Assembly (NCBI RefSeq): GCF_027943255.1
Contig: NC_072895.1
Location: forward strand, 72,356,001-72,420,000
DNA: 64,000 nucleotides
Direction: 5' to 3'
Origin: Anastrepha obliqua
Taxonomy: Eukaryota; Arthropoda; Insecta; Diptera; Tephritidae
The notes under the pieces were generated by a model. That model did not search any database. It saw only the letters and a program-made list of their open reading frames with translations, and had not been told where the DNA came from. Of the stretch, positions 12,265 to 24,705 are shown piece by piece (positions within the stretch are counted from its first letter, which is position 1; every line of letters starts with the position of its first letter). Made by a program: the position numbers and the translations under genes.

Positions 12265-12584
12265 TATATTTAGTGCTTCTGAATTTACCAGCACTTTAAA
12301 CTAATTGCAAAAACAAAAGATCGGAGCGAGAGTGGTGTCATTCCGTTCGTAAACGGAATCTATGAAATCCTTATTTTGAGAATAATGCTGGAAATAACTA
12401 TGTATATTCCAACAGAAGTTTACCCCATCCCATACTTCTCATTGTGACTGCTAATTATATCTCGCACCTGGCACACGTCTTTACAATACTCAGCAGACTT
12501 AAAGAGACCCAGTGGTCTAGAAATTTCTTGCGGAAATTCGCAGCCCATTAACTAGGTAGAGAGCGGTCCGCGCGTTCCTGTACC
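12265..12584. other. Gene-free DNA
   Basis: Nothing recognised apart from a small perfect palindromic word ATTCCGTTcgtAAACGGAAT near 12340. Confidence 0.5.
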
Positions 12585-12775
12585 TCAAACTTTAAACTCA
12601 TTTATCTCGAAACGACTTTCTTCGGCCTGGTGTGTCAAAAAAAAACTATTCAACCGAATCGTCTGAAATTGTAGTATGAAGTTTTTGTATGTAAAAGAGG
12701 TCGAATTGGATTGTAAAAAAAAATTCCTGAAAATGCCCTAAATTTTCGAGCTCTAGACCCCCCGGGACACCTTAA
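12585..12775. repeat. Possible dispersed repeat of unknown type
   Basis: The stretch contains TTTATCTCGAAACGACTTTC and later TTTCGAGCTCTAGACCCCCC then GGGACACC. Its composition and wording (CTCGAAA, long A runs, GAGCTCTAGACC) differ from the flanks and resemble in style the arms of the foldback element at 43159-45137, but I could not align them. It is a candidate repeat only. Confidence 0.25.
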
Positions 12776-14245
12776 GAACTAATATATCTATTTATAAATG
12801 TATTTAATCACAAATATATATTTCTTATCAACACCCAGATACCCCCACATCAATGAATAAACCAAAACTCATATAAACTTCTCACTCCTCACTCCCAATC
12901 ACAGATACAAGGAAGAGTTGTTAAGTCACAGAATCCGAAGTAAGCGCATCTTTTAAAGATATTGTGTTTGCTGCTATGTGGTATGTTCTAATTAAGAGAG
13001 ACGCACCTCCTGTTGAAAAATCTCCGCCCTTTAATCGATTTCGTTCGCTTTATTAAAGCATAGGTGCTCATAAAATCAATGCATGCAATTTCGAAGTAGC
13101 AAAGTTAATGCTCAGGGGGCAGAAAAATATGTATAGCTGTATGTATGTATGTTATAACCACTTCGCGTTTTGCAAATATGTAATGTCAATGAAATGCCGT
13201 GCTAGTATTTAGTCTAGTCATCAGTCGCATAAATACTTTGAAGTTCGAATACAATCACAAATGTATTTAGAACATTTTCGAAAGGTGCAGAGTTTTGCAC
13301 GACTGACGTTTGAAAGGTTTCCTCTGCAGCGTTGGCGCATCTCTGTGACAAAATGTACATATACGCACACATACACAATGGCGGGTACCCTGCAGGAAAA
13401 ATCATTACTAATAAAGCAATGTAAATATAAACCACTTCTCACTATAGTGTGGCGTCTGCCTTTCGAAAACTAAAGTCACAAAATCGACTTTCTTGAAAGG
13501 CGGTTCATGAACTCGTAAGTTAACTACGGCATTCGAATTACAAGTACAGCTCAAGTACGGATGCATAGATGATGTAGCGTTTCGAAACTAATAATGACCA
13601 ATTATTGTGTCACTTTATAAATTTTATATAATAATAGCTGTGGAGGAGCCTGCGAGGATTTTCCGAAAGCCATGTATCTTTTGCCCACCCTGTAAGATGC
13701 TTACACAGGTCCCGTAGCATTATTCTTTTCCTGATAATCCAAGATAATCGCGATAAGTGTTGTCGCTGACTATTGGTAATCCTTCCACCACATCCGTACA
13801 AAAAATATTAGGATGATTGATACATTTTACAACGACTAGTTTAAACTCACAATTTGACACTTGTTTAAAGGAAAACTTGATGCTATTCGACAGTACCTTC
13901 ATACAGTAAAATCATAAGTAGCCGTCATAAAAAATTTGCAGGTAACAGAAAAAAAATGTATGTAAAGCAATAGTTAACATTCGAAATCCGTATGGCAAAA
14001 ACCTTATCGATCAGTGTTATCAGGATTGGTAATGCGAAAGTAAGTGCTTAGTTTTAGTTCAACACTAATGGAAGAAATGTATCCCTGCTGAATATGATAC
14101 GAGTTTTCAAAATAACTGGACTCTACCGCCATGTAGCGGATTAGGTTGAGGCTAATTGATTAAAATACGTTTAGTAGTCGTTTAGTAATTTACTAACAAC
14201 GAAAACTATTAGCTTTTTGTTTATATAGATTAGGTATGTATTTGT
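12776..14245. other. Gene-free AT-rich DNA
   Basis: No coding sequence recognised. A minor ATGT simple repeat occurs near 13140. The open frames near 13214-13473 overlap on both strands and look like chance. Confidence 0.5.
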
Positions 14246-14428
14246 TTAAAAAAATTGCTTTATTAATAATCCCATATAACACAAAGTACAAATATGCAAA
14301 AATAATGAAAAATGTTGTCGACGAACTTTTTGCATACCAATGAACCAGTTTTTAAAGCACTCTTCCACTGCGATAGAGCCAACGCGAAAGCAAGTGACTG
14401 TGCCCGCGAGAAGTTCTTCATAACTCAT
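14246..14428 (-). pseudogene. Possible mariner C-terminal fragment
   Basis: The minus-strand frame includes SIAVEECFKNWFIGMQK, which fits the mariner C-terminal pattern CFxxWFxRMQKCI. There is no intact catalytic motif, terminal repeat or target duplication visible, so this is a small relic at best. Confidence 0.4.
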
Positions 14429-16878
14429 CGGGCGCGTCCCGAGGTGGTAATTTGAACGCGTTAATCGCTTTTCACGCGTGAAAAAAAGCGGCCATACATT
14501 TCAGTTTTAACTGCTGGAATAATATCAAATTATTCTGTACGATGTATTCCATCTATTCGATGCTTTGAAAACTTTTAGTTGACGTAGAGCAAATTTATAA
14601 AAATTAAATGTACACAAAGTGTTTTCACGGAGTAGGCTTGAGATTAGAAAATGGATTAATTAAATTAAATGAGATTTCTAATGCAAAAGAATACATAGTG
14701 GGTCAGTTTACTAATACTGATTAATGACGTGCCAGTGCCTTAATCCGTTTTACATTCCAATAATAATTCCGTACAGGCATTTTTGGTGCAATTGCATTAA
14801 AATGCAATGCCGCTTGATACATTTTTTACATGACATACTTTCTGCGATATTTTTCCTATGTACAAATAAAACGTATATCTGTTATTTCGTGAAATAACAG
14901 TTTATTTAACTAACAGATCTGTAGTAATGTGAAAACTAGTTTCGCATACCTTTATTTTCTTATCGTTTCCAATATGTGAACTAAATAGGGCATCAGAAAA
15001 AACCCACAGCATGGTAATAAGGCTTAAGTTTTGAACCTTTCTCCTAATTTTTCTGGCGTGGTTTATTTTCAGATTATCCTCCTCTGATAATTCGCGTGTT
15101 TGGTTGACACAAGGCTGCAGCTTATGACCTAAAACAATTTCTTTTATCTTCAATTTCTAAGGATTTGTTGTTGTAATTGCAGTATTAATACATTTATATG
15201 TAACACTTAATTCTAATGTTTTTCGGCAGTATTTTTGCCATTTTCTTAATAAAATAATTGGCCTCCTCTGCTTCACTTTCAGTAAATACTTACGCCTACT
15301 GTAATTATAGCCAGTGTTACTGTAGTAGCAATTATTATAATTTTTTTTAGTACATACAGTACTAATATATTAAATACTAAACACACCCAAAATGCAAAAA
15401 TATTTAAATTTTTTCTCACAAAAACGAAATAATTTCAAAACTAGAGAATAGTTTTTTTAAAACATTTTAGCCGGCATATTTAAAAAAATTTTGAAAATAT
15501 GCACATTTTTATTTACCCTATGGTAGTTTAAAATTAAATATAAATTAAACTAAGTTATAATTAAAATTAAATATCTAAAAATACTATAAAAGGTACACCG
15601 AAAATAATATTAGATTAAAAAATATGAGAAAATTTTCAAGAGGAAACGGTATTGAAAATAAAAATCGAAGACCCTGGCTTTACCCCTAAACGAGCGCTAA
15701 ACGGACAAAAAATTACACTGGGCGACGGTCTTTCTCCTGTGCTTCCAGCAAAGAAGTAAGGAAGTCATTGTGAACAGAAACTGTATCCGCTTACTGAAGC
15801 GTGCTTTTCCATATATAGACTGACTAAGTGAAACAATGACAATATGGAGCAGAAGACAGCTTTGAGGTTCCAACTTTGAGGTTCTGCCCCGAATCAAAAT
15901 ATTAAATGTCGGCTCCATATGCATTTACTAATATTAGGTTAGCTCATCTAGCATTTGGAATTTAATTTAGTTGGGCTATAAATAAAAGGTGATGCATATT
16001 TTCTAGTGATTGTTTTTGTTTTTTTTTTTTGATTTTTTTTTAAATGAGGGCCATGGCGCAATTTAGTGTAGATCTTTCTGTCAAATTAACTTTTCAGTAT
16101 ATTTTCTAGAGTTTTGGCACTTATCTCAACTTATTGGCAAGAATAATTTAAAAAATAATTAGTCTAAAAATATACTAATGAAGACAAATCACAGCTTAAA
16201 TATTTGCATTTCGAATATGTTTTAATCTTCTTAATGCTTCCCAATTTTTTAAAGCAACTAACAACAAACTAAGTTACGTTACGAATGTTATATTAGCTGT
16301 GAAAGTAAAAAACCATGCTATTTCACATTACTAACGCTCGATGAACCATCTTGTAAATAATTTAATAGTACTGAATAATAATATAATAATAACTTTTCAT
16401 GCAAAATAGAGTGCTTATCAAAACACTTGAATCTTGGGCCGATACTTCCTAGGATATATCTCATTTAATTTCATTTCTTTATTAAGTCTATGATTATAAA
16501 AATCCTACACTCTAGAAAGCTTTAATGTTACAGAAAGTGAATGTTTCAGTTTTTGAAAAGTTTTACTATGAATAATAGGAAATAACCCCAGCAGCAAAAA
16601 GAGATCTTGACATGACAAAATCAAGATGTAGTTTTCTCTAGATTTTATCAATTTCATTTACTGTTCTAATATGGGGGAAAACTAAAAATAATTATATTAA
16701 CTGCTACAACAAGAAAGGGGAATGGAAACGTAATGTTATGTTTGGTACATTGAGACGTATCTGCTCAAGTAATGATGGACAGTCAATTAAGCAACTAATA
16801 ACATCGAAAATAAACATTAAAGGCTGAGTCTCTCCACTACTTTCAACAGAATTCTGATTTATAAGCAATCAACAAGTA
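14429..16878. other. Gene-free AT-rich DNA
   Basis: No gene, RNA or terminal repeat recognised over 2.4 kb. Sequence is AT-rich with several A/T runs. Confidence 0.5.
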
Positions 16879-17435
16879 CAGGGCCCGCCATCTATCGTTA
16901 TGGATTTGAACTAGGTATTATTTGAATAATGGTAATACTTAGTTGTCATCTGATTTGACAGAAAATTAGTTTTATTCTTCCGCTGAACGAAAATGGTTGT
17001 GTATACGCTCAAAGAACGCTGGGAAATGTGTACGAAAATTACGTACGGTAATGGGAAGAAGAAAAGCACCGAATGAAGCGTATGTACGTTACTTTGCGAA
17101 AAAAGTAAGAGAAACTGGGTTGCTTATTGACAAACCAACGCGTGCCAACCAAAACCAGTGTTATGCCAACAAACCAACAACAATTGATGCACTGAAGACC
17201 AACATACGCGATGTCATAGCTGAAATACAGCCGCATACAATCGAAAATGTGTTGAAAAATTGGGCCGATCGTATGGGATGGTGCATGGCTAGCCGAGGCA
17301 GCCATATGAATGAAGTTGTGTTCCATCATTAACCGAAAGGATTGTATTTCAAAATAAAAAAACAATTTGGAAAAATATTGAGTAGTTTCTTTTTTATAGG
17401 ATTTTTAATTCCGTAAAGTTATATGGCGGGCCCTT
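16879..17435 (+). mobile_element. Internally deleted mariner, 557 bp
   Basis: Terminal repeats of about 31 bp begin with AGGGCCCGCCAT after one variable base on both ends and are flanked by TA (16877-16878 and 17436-17437). The interior starts with MVVYTLKERWEMC at 16993, then after a frame change reads VRKLRTVMGRRKAPNEAYVR and ETGLLIDKPTRA, the mariner N-terminus. It then jumps directly to CYANKPTTIDALKTNIRDVI and ends SRGSHMNEVVFHH, the C-terminus. The whole catalytic region is missing. The open frame 16997-17332 that spans the junction encodes 111 residues but no enzyme. Confidence 0.9.
16993..17332 (+). pseudogene. Mariner transposase N- and C-termini fused by deletion
   Basis: About 45 residues of the DNA-binding N-terminus and 60 residues of the C-terminus remain. 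The junction lies near 17150, between KPTRANQNQ and CYANKP. A small out-of-frame deletion also follows the first 13 codons. It might at most make a DNA-binding fragment; there is no sign that it is expressed. Confidence 0.8.
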
Positions 17436-17437
17436 TA

Positions 17438-19788
17438 TTATAAGACGGATGATGATGGATGGTTGGAGGGTGAAACATGTTAAACTGCGTTGAACGCGCT
17501 CAATTCTATCCAGATAATGGAAACTTATTTCAACTTAGAACGGAGTAGAGAATTAAACCGCGATTTTCTAGTATAAAGATCTTTAAAATCTCTGGCAGAA
17601 CGTTTTAAAAAACCGAGATCGGAGTAAACTTTGGGAATACTAAAATTTATATGATTACCAAAAGTAAAATCTTAGTCAAAAAGGAGCCCTAGATCTCGCA
17701 TCTAGTATTCTTCAACTCATATACACCAGTTACTTATATAGCAAAGAGAAACACTGCAAGCTAGCCATGATTCCAAATAACGTAGAAAAGCATCTGTTCG
17801 CAGTGAGCGGACTTTCCTGTGGGGCCCAGAAACTAAATATGTGTGTATTGTGTACTTGAGTACGCCACCAGCAACGAACTCATCTTTATCAAGTTTTTTA
17901 TTTGACAATTAAAGTGCTGCACTGTAAACACTTGACTATTTTTTCTGCTTCTTCTTATTTTTATTGTAATATTTCTTATTTTTTTATTTACTCTTTTTTT
18001 TTTGTATGTTCATTTCCATTTTTTTGTTGTACTTTGTATTCATCAAAGCAAATCAGAAACACTCGATTGTGAAAAATCAATGGCACGCTCACCGTTTAGC
18101 TCTCAACTTTTCAGCAATTAAAATTTTAATGTCGCCAACAAAGGCAACAAAAGCATAGACATGAGCAGTTGCAAAGTTGAGGCAAAACCAAATAAAAGTT
18201 TTAGCATAAAAAAAAAATAAAACACAAAAAAAAGAAGAAAATCATCAAAAAATGCATCTAACACAAACATAAAAACCGGCAATGAAAATCAATCCAAAAT
18301 AAACTCTGTGCTTTAGTCAGTCTATCTGTCTGCTATCTGCCTGCCACTGAGCGTATATTGCCACTTGATTGGTGTGTGTACCTGTATGTGTATGTGATAG
18401 CAGTTATGCCATTTTGATACATCATCATCAATGCATTGCAACAGTTTGGAAGCAGCATCGCCCACCGGCCGCACGCCGTACGCCGCAGGCCGCATGCCAC
18501 ACGTGCTTGCCAAACATATAAACATATATACGTATGTACGTATGTTTGAATATATATCCTTATGTATTTACAATATGTACACTAGCCTACCCACTTGACT
18601 TCTGAATGTATGACCGCTTGTTTGAGTGCAACAATTCTGTTGCAATAAACTATTCACTCTGCTGTCATCAACTCAGCGCAAAGCGAAACGCTTAATCACT
18701 AAACACAAGCCCATACATATGCATACATGTGCATACATATGTACACATGCATAGATTAATATATGCAGAATATTTAGTGGATTTTGAATTACAAGTTCTA
18801 AGATTTTCTTCAATCTTAGAGTTTTTACTTTTTTTATGAGTGTGCGCATGTGCAATTAATAAATATAGAAAAATTATACAAATGCAAAGATTTGCATCAC
18901 CTCTGTGTCATAAGAGCGCCATGGAATTGTAACAATTCTTTTACGTGCACCTATCGCATATATTTTCATTATACATTTCTACTCGCACATACACAAAGAT
19001 ATATAGGTATGTATATTATTATATAAACAATTTACGTGTAGGAGTGTAAGTATTGTACTTAAAATTTATTTATTGACAGATACGACGCTTGCTGGTGTCA
19101 TTGACTCTAAGAATGTCTTTATTGATGGGTTTTTTTTCTTTATCGTAATTGATTCATATCAATTTAAAAACAGATATTAGGACTTTAAGTAAACTATAAA
19201 GCGGATGCATATTTTTAATTAAAAAAAAAACCGATTATCTTTTAATATCTGTGCATACGCAGCGCTATAGTAATTAATTTCAATCAAAATTGATGTGAAT
19301 GCAAAATAAAATTTTACGAGTATGCCAGCAAGTTTTCATTTAGACATAAATATCTATCTGCATGCATAAGTGACAGATTGAAGTAGAACGGACCTCTCAT
19401 TGAAAATGTGGCACGTGCTTTATGAGCAGGGAAATATCATTACGATGTGAGCTTGTATGAAAATCAGCCAAAAACTAATATAATTTTCTGAAATATGCCT
19501 TCGAGCTAATATATGTACCTCTTTGCGAAAAGTTCCTTTACGTTTCTGTGAGTCAGAAATATATGCATCCTGATGCATGGTGTTGTAAATGATGTTCTGA
19601 ACGAAATCGTTCTTCAAGTTGTGCAAATGCTTTAACAATAATATAAAATAATCAACTCTATCACTGAATCCATGGTAGTAAGATTTTTCTTATTTCGTAG
19701 CTGTTCTACAATGGACTTGGTAATAAAGCTGAATGAATTTACAGAAGTTGGTGTAATATTTTGGTACACGCCATTAGAGCCATTAGTA
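17438..19788. other. Gene-free AT-rich DNA
   Basis: No coding region recognised. Simple (ATGTAC/ATACAT)-type repeats occur near 18520-18560 and 18710-18750. Confidence 0.5.
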
Positions 19789-19839
19789 TTATACTAATCT
19801 GCACTTGCTAGTTGTCCCGACAAAAAAATTATACTAATC
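19789..19839 (+). mobile_element. 29-base retroposon-like insertion with target duplication
   Basis: The sequence TTATACTAATC occurs at 19789-19799 and again at 19829-19839 as a perfect 11-bp direct repeat. Between them lie 29 bases: TGCACTTGCTAGTTGTCCCG, then AC and seven A residues. The same word with one mismatch occurs at 7554-7583, also followed by an A-rich tail. Flanking direct repeat plus terminal A run is the signature of LINE-machinery (target-primed) insertion. I read this as an extremely 5'-truncated copy of an unidentified retroposon's 3' end. Confidence 0.65.
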
Positions 19840-20499
19840 GGTTAATTTTCCAAAAGTCTGAGTAGTGAGAACCATGCCGTTTTGCAAAATTTTAGACTTA
19901 ACTTAGATGTCATAGAAATTTAAAGGTTGTTAATCGGTTATCCATTGCTCATGTTTACAATGTTTTGTTTCGCTTTGTCTTTATTTTCCCTTTGACATGT
20001 TTCCATATGTTTTAATTTCACACGAAAAATCAATTTTGTGTAGCATAACTCGAGGAATTTTATTCACTACTTTAGGTAGCCAATTTTTAATTTATTGGAA
20101 GATCCTAGCACTGCGGAAAATGGGGATCTTCTAAAAGTTCATAGGGTTTTCATAGAGATCGAGGCAAGTTTCCCATGCGTTATTACAATAGACTATGAAC
20201 CTAAGTTGGCTCATAGTGGGTAGTTGGTTCAACCTAACCAAGCTAACATATGATATTCTCACAGCTCTGTTCGCACATAGAATGATACCTTGGGAATCTG
20301 CCTCTGTGGCCACAGTTGGCCTAAGTTATTTAAGTGCCAAGTTTTTTTTCTGAATGTTAATAAATTTATTAAACATCTTTGAGCCCACCTTTTAAGCTTA
20401 AACTCTTCTAAAAAGTTTCTTCTTACTATTGTTTATTATCTAAGGTTGTCTTTTTTTTAATGCTTTTAAACACTTTTTTGTTTCTTTTTTTTGTTTTTT
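19840..20499. other. Gene-free AT-rich DNA
   Basis: Nothing recognised. Confidence 0.5.
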
Positions 20500-21278
20500 T
20501 GGAAAAACTCAATTAGTGGGCATATTTTCAATTCGGTCCAGGTCATGTAAATACTTTTCCGAAGTATTTTGGCGGAAGTCTTCATATATGATAAATTGTA
20601 TGATTCCGATTGAAAAATAGTTACGATTTTTTCTTATTGCTCCTATTATGCTCTTTAATGTGCATATGGTTTTTTTAGATTTTCCCTCAAAATAGTTTTC
20701 CACGGCCGCCTTCATCTCACTGTCGTCCGAATTTCTTCAACCCCGTAACTTCCTTTTTAAATTTTGAAGAAGTGCCGGATTGTAGAGCGAAGAATGAATT
20801 TCTGAGAACTCCGTGGCTTTTAAGGCATTCCTCGCTGTGTGTCGAGCTGAGTGAACGTTCGTGATACCCACGGCGCACTATATTTTTCATGTGCAAATTT
20901 TCATTCATAGTCTCTCGAACACATTGTTTGTTAATATGTAGTTATTCTGCCCCGAATAAAGTTTTCAATCGACCAGTAGTTATTTTCCGAATTTTTGGTT
21001 ATTTTCTTCGATCACTATCGTCACTTCGATGTTGAAATCGCCAACCCCATTTGTTTTTACTATCGTTTATGAAGATGCAGCGTTCTCATAAACCGATAAC
21101 TTTTCTTTAAAAATTTGCTTCGGCGTATTTTCTATCCTAACAAGGAGTTCAATCACTGCGAGGATATGAACGAATGAAATAAGAAAGCGGGTGTAATTTA
21201 TAATAACAAAGAATTACAATTTATGTTATCAGTATTCAGTACGAGCAGTCATAACTAGGTATTATCAGTCGCCCCTCG
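20500..21278 (-). mobile_element. Decayed mariner, 5' end at 21278
   Basis: On the minus strand the sequence begins CGAGGGGCGACTGATAATAC directly after TA (21279-21280), a typical mariner terminal repeat start. Downstream, translated fragments include HTARNALKATEFSEI and SLYNPALLQNLKRKL (matching HTA...YSPDLAPCDFFLFPxLK), then DSEMKAAVENYFEGKSKK, the usual C-terminal block. Much of the DNA-binding and catalytic region is deleted or mutated; the SPDLAP motif is damaged. The right terminal repeat was not found, so the lower boundary is approximate. Confidence 0.65.
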
Positions 21279-21280
21279 TA

Positions 21281-23127
21281 TATATGTAAATATATAGGTG
21301 GACGAAAGTTATGCTAATTTCTATGAAGTGTTTAATCCAAGATATTTGAATATATATGTAATATTAAAATTTTTTTTAACTATCATTATCAGATCTTATG
21401 TCATATCCAATCACTTAATCTGAAATTTGCAAACATGCTTTTAATAGTTATTTGCAAAAACCAAAAAAAAGCAAAAAATAATACTTGATTAATGGTCATT
21501 TTATACTCACGAAAATCAATTATGCACGCTACCGCGTTCTAACAAAAACTAAAAGTTAACACATTTTTTTAGTTATTAAGTAATCGTTGTAAAATTATAA
21601 AATGCATAACCAATATTTACTTTAAAATGGTTGAAAAACTACAAATATTTATACTTTGTAAAACAAAAAACAGATATTAATGTTTTTTTTTTTTTTTGGT
21701 TTCAGTTTTCGTTTTGTTTTTTGATTTTAGTAATTTCTAGTAATTTTATACTTGTATACTAAGATATGTACATATATGTGTATAGTGCTTAGAAGCGCAT
21801 TACAAATAATAGAATGCATGTCAAATCAAAATGATTTTAATTACTTCAAGCAACTAAAAGAGCAAACGTACTAAATATAAGTACTTGGAGCCAATAGGAT
21901 ATTGTTAAATCTTTTCTGTTTTTCTTCTGTACAGAAACATTGTATTTTATTTTGATTATCCTCGTTGGAAGAACCCAAAATAAAAAGCTTCATACTACTA
22001 TGGCCGTTTATGCATTTATATATTGCTTTTACATGCATACAAATACATACTCGTATATCCAATATGCACTTAAGTCTTAATGATCTGCGCTTAGCTTTGC
22101 TCAGCTGTTGCTCATTCGCGGTTGAATCATCGCATTGGGTTTTGATGCTAATAATGCTTGCAGCGTTACACCCAGTTTTTGTAGCGCGAACATTGTTTAT
22201 GAACACAGCGTCAAAGTCATCATAAAAAAGATTTAATTGTAATAAATTAGTATGTAATTTGACTAATATCCAACTGATAAGTAAAAAATTAATAACACAA
22301 TTAATTTGGGGGTGTTACTGAGTTGCTTAGCTTGTGACCGTAAACCTATGCTGAAGTGCCGTAACTAATAGCTCCGGCGTCGCTGTTGTTTAGTGTTGTT
22401 TTAATTGAGCATACAATGATTAATAGATTGTTATGATTTTTATTTAAACTCTTACGGTACTAAATTCAAAGATAAATCTGTTATTCCGTGTTGACATGAA
22501 AAAATATAATATTAGAAAAGTTAAATATTTTAAGTTAACGAGTTCCGCTTATCGTAAACGGAAGTAGCTATAATTTAGTTGAATATTAAGAAAAACTTCG
22601 AGACGCATTAATAATAAAAAAAATGTTATTAACTCCCTTACCAGCTAAGCTGAATATTGCAACTATTAAAACTATTATATTTTGTTAACAAAAAATTCAT
22701 AAAAGTAAAATTTTGCTTTCAGAATTTTATATTCCAAAAATCCAAATATCGAAAGCCCCGTTCTCAATTTAGGCCTTACTAAGTTAAAAATGCTCACGAT
22801 TTTTTTTGATGAGGTTATGTTACAAATAACACTGTGCTGCATAATTTTTGCGGGAGGGAAAGGCTATTTTACTAATGAATTTTGCAAAGCTTAAAAAGTG
22901 TTATAACCTAAATGATATTTTTGTGATGTGTCATCTAGTGGCAAACGTTGGGTACAAAAATTGCTGTAACCTATGTATTTTCGGCTGGAAAAGTTATAAA
23001 TGTGAGCCTGTTCTGTTTGCTGTTCCAATGATTTGGACCGAAATTGACTGCCGCAGTGATCAAAGTAGTCAGAAGAACTCGCAAGGAAAGCGTTTTCCAA
23101 TAACAGGTATTATTTAAATATATAAAA
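21281..23127. other. Gene-free AT-rich DNA
   Basis: No recognised gene. The frames at 21871-22225 overlap on opposite strands and have no known motif. Confidence 0.45.
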
Positions 23128-23634
23128 GGCTATCGAGAGATGATTAACGATTTTTTGTGACCGGAATTGGATAGCATTGATCTGGACAACGTTTATTTTC
23201 AGCAAGACGGCGATACGTGCCACACAAGCAACGAAACCATTGATATTTTACTGGAAAAGTTTCCGGACCGTGTTATCTCTCGAAGAGGTGATCGCAATTG
23301 GCCACCAATATCTTGTGATTTAACACCTTTTGACTTGTTTCTTTGGGGACACGTGAAAGAGAAGGTCTACGCCAACAGCCCAAGGTCGATTCAAGACCTC
23401 AAAGATGGAATTCGTGAGGCTACCAAGGACATAGGGCATCCACTTTGCAATTCGGTTATGGAAAATTTCATGAAAAGGATATTGTTCTGTAAGCGTGTCA
23501 TTTGCTTGATGCTATTTTCCATTATTAACGGCATACCTTCCTCTTTATAATGAAATAAACAACCGATAATTTATATTAAAAAACAGCATTTTTCTTTGAA
23601 TATCAAAATAACACCTCTTATTGGAAAACCCTTT
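23128..23634 (+). mobile_element. 5'-truncated DD41D mariner, second subfamily
   Basis: The fragment starts inside a transposase (GYREMINDFL, stop, PELDSIDLDNVYFQQDG). The second catalytic motif is YFQQDGDTCHTS and the third is SCDLTPFDLFLWG; I count 41 residues between the two Asp, placing it in the DD41D group but clearly different in sequence from the 3967-5251 copy. The C-terminus reads MENFMKRIL and, after a frameshift, HLLDAIFHY and stop. The right terminal repeat, reverse-complemented, starts AAGGGTTTTCCAATAAGAGG, next to TA at 23635-23636. The first catalytic Asp and everything upstream are missing. Confidence 0.8.
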
Positions 23635-23825
23635 ACATTGGCGTATTGGGTGAACAGATACCACTACCATATGATAATCGTGCAATACCAAGATTTGTTG
23701 GGACCGATACTTTTCCCATATTTATGAAGAAGGTCCAGGCGCACAACCAGTATTTGCTTTCTTTGGTGGTTTTGAATAAAATTCATTCATAAATATAAGT
23801 ATAAATATAAGTGACGTGCAAGACT

Positions 23826-23985
23826 ACCTCCTCCATGTGTAGTATTGTTATCTCCATCTCCAGTGTGCCGCAAGGTTCCGTCCTTGGACCCCTAGTTTCG
23901 TTGTTAGTATGTCAATGTGTACGCTTATTTCGATGACATCCGTTTGTACTTGCCCAGTCAAATTGGCCTTGTTGAAGATTTATAT
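23826..23985 (+). pseudogene. LINE reverse transcriptase fragment
   Basis: Translation gives SISSVPQGSVLGPL, matching the GVPQGSVLGPLLF motif of LINE reverse transcriptases. About 20 codons later, in another frame, it gives YFDDIRLYLPSQIGLVED, matching the YADD active-site block with Ala replaced by Phe. Sequence between the motifs is shortened and frameshifted. This is a jockey/I-type remnant too short to classify. Confidence 0.75.
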
Positions 23986-24448
23986 TTTAAATTAACACTG
24001 ATCTTACTGCCCTTATCTTTGTCTAAATGCGGAAAATATGTACATGCATAAAACTCGCACGGTCTGTTATATCGCCATCGAGTGTGAAATTAAAAAAAAA
24101 AAAGCATTTATTTTACAGATAATAGGAAAGAAATATCGGGTATCCTAACGCGTTAATATAAAATGCCCTTAATGTCAGATCAGCGCAAGACGGGAATTTG
24201 CTACAAGTTTGGCTTAGCTTTTTCTCAAATTTCTTTCACGTTCTCCTTCAAAGGGAGTTCTATGTATAATTGTGTGCAGGCAACCAAGGGTTGATGATAT
24301 TTTAAAAGAGAAGTTTCTATGTCACTTCAAAGTTTACCATTTCCTGTCATAGAGAAAAACTTTCATCTACCTCAATAATAAGAAGAAACTCTCATTAACT
24401 CCATATTGATATTATTTTAATTAAATACAAATTCCAAGCTTTTACATA
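23986..24448. other. Gene-free AT-rich DNA
   Basis: Nothing recognised. Confidence 0.5.
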
Positions 24449-24703
24449 TCGCACCCTAAATACAAAAGGGTCACAACTCAAAATGTACTTCTGCTCAAAT
24501 ATGAATGATACGTTATCAATAAAACGGTCCGCGGATGACATATGGCAAAAATGAATTTCTTGTTTTTTGGTAGGACTGTTATAAGCTTACATGGCAAATT
24601 TCAGCGTGATATGTCACATAGGTTGTTTTCTGTGCTACTGTAAACAAGTCAAGCTCGAGTGTGGAAAATTTTGAGTTGTGACCCTTTTGTATTTAGGGTG
24701 CGA
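24449..24703. mobile_element. 255-bp MITE with perfect 36-bp TIRs
   Basis: Both ends start TCGCACCCTAAATACAAAAG and continue GGTCACAACTCAAAAT, identical over 36 bases in inverted orientation. TA lies immediately outside at 24447-24448 and 24704-24705. The interior (183 bp) has no open frame. TA duplication and compact size point to a Tc1/mariner-mobilised MITE. The perfect match of the ends suggests it inserted recently compared with other copies in the window. Confidence 0.85.
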
Positions 24704-24705
24704 TA

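Noticed and set aside
13214..13473. Three overlapping 70-73 codon frames
   Set aside because: They read the same DNA in different frames and strands, with no conserved motif.
21871..22225. Overlapping 111- and 86-codon open frames on opposite strands
   Set aside because: No recognisable motif in either, no splice or promoter context, and opposite-strand overlap is common by chance.
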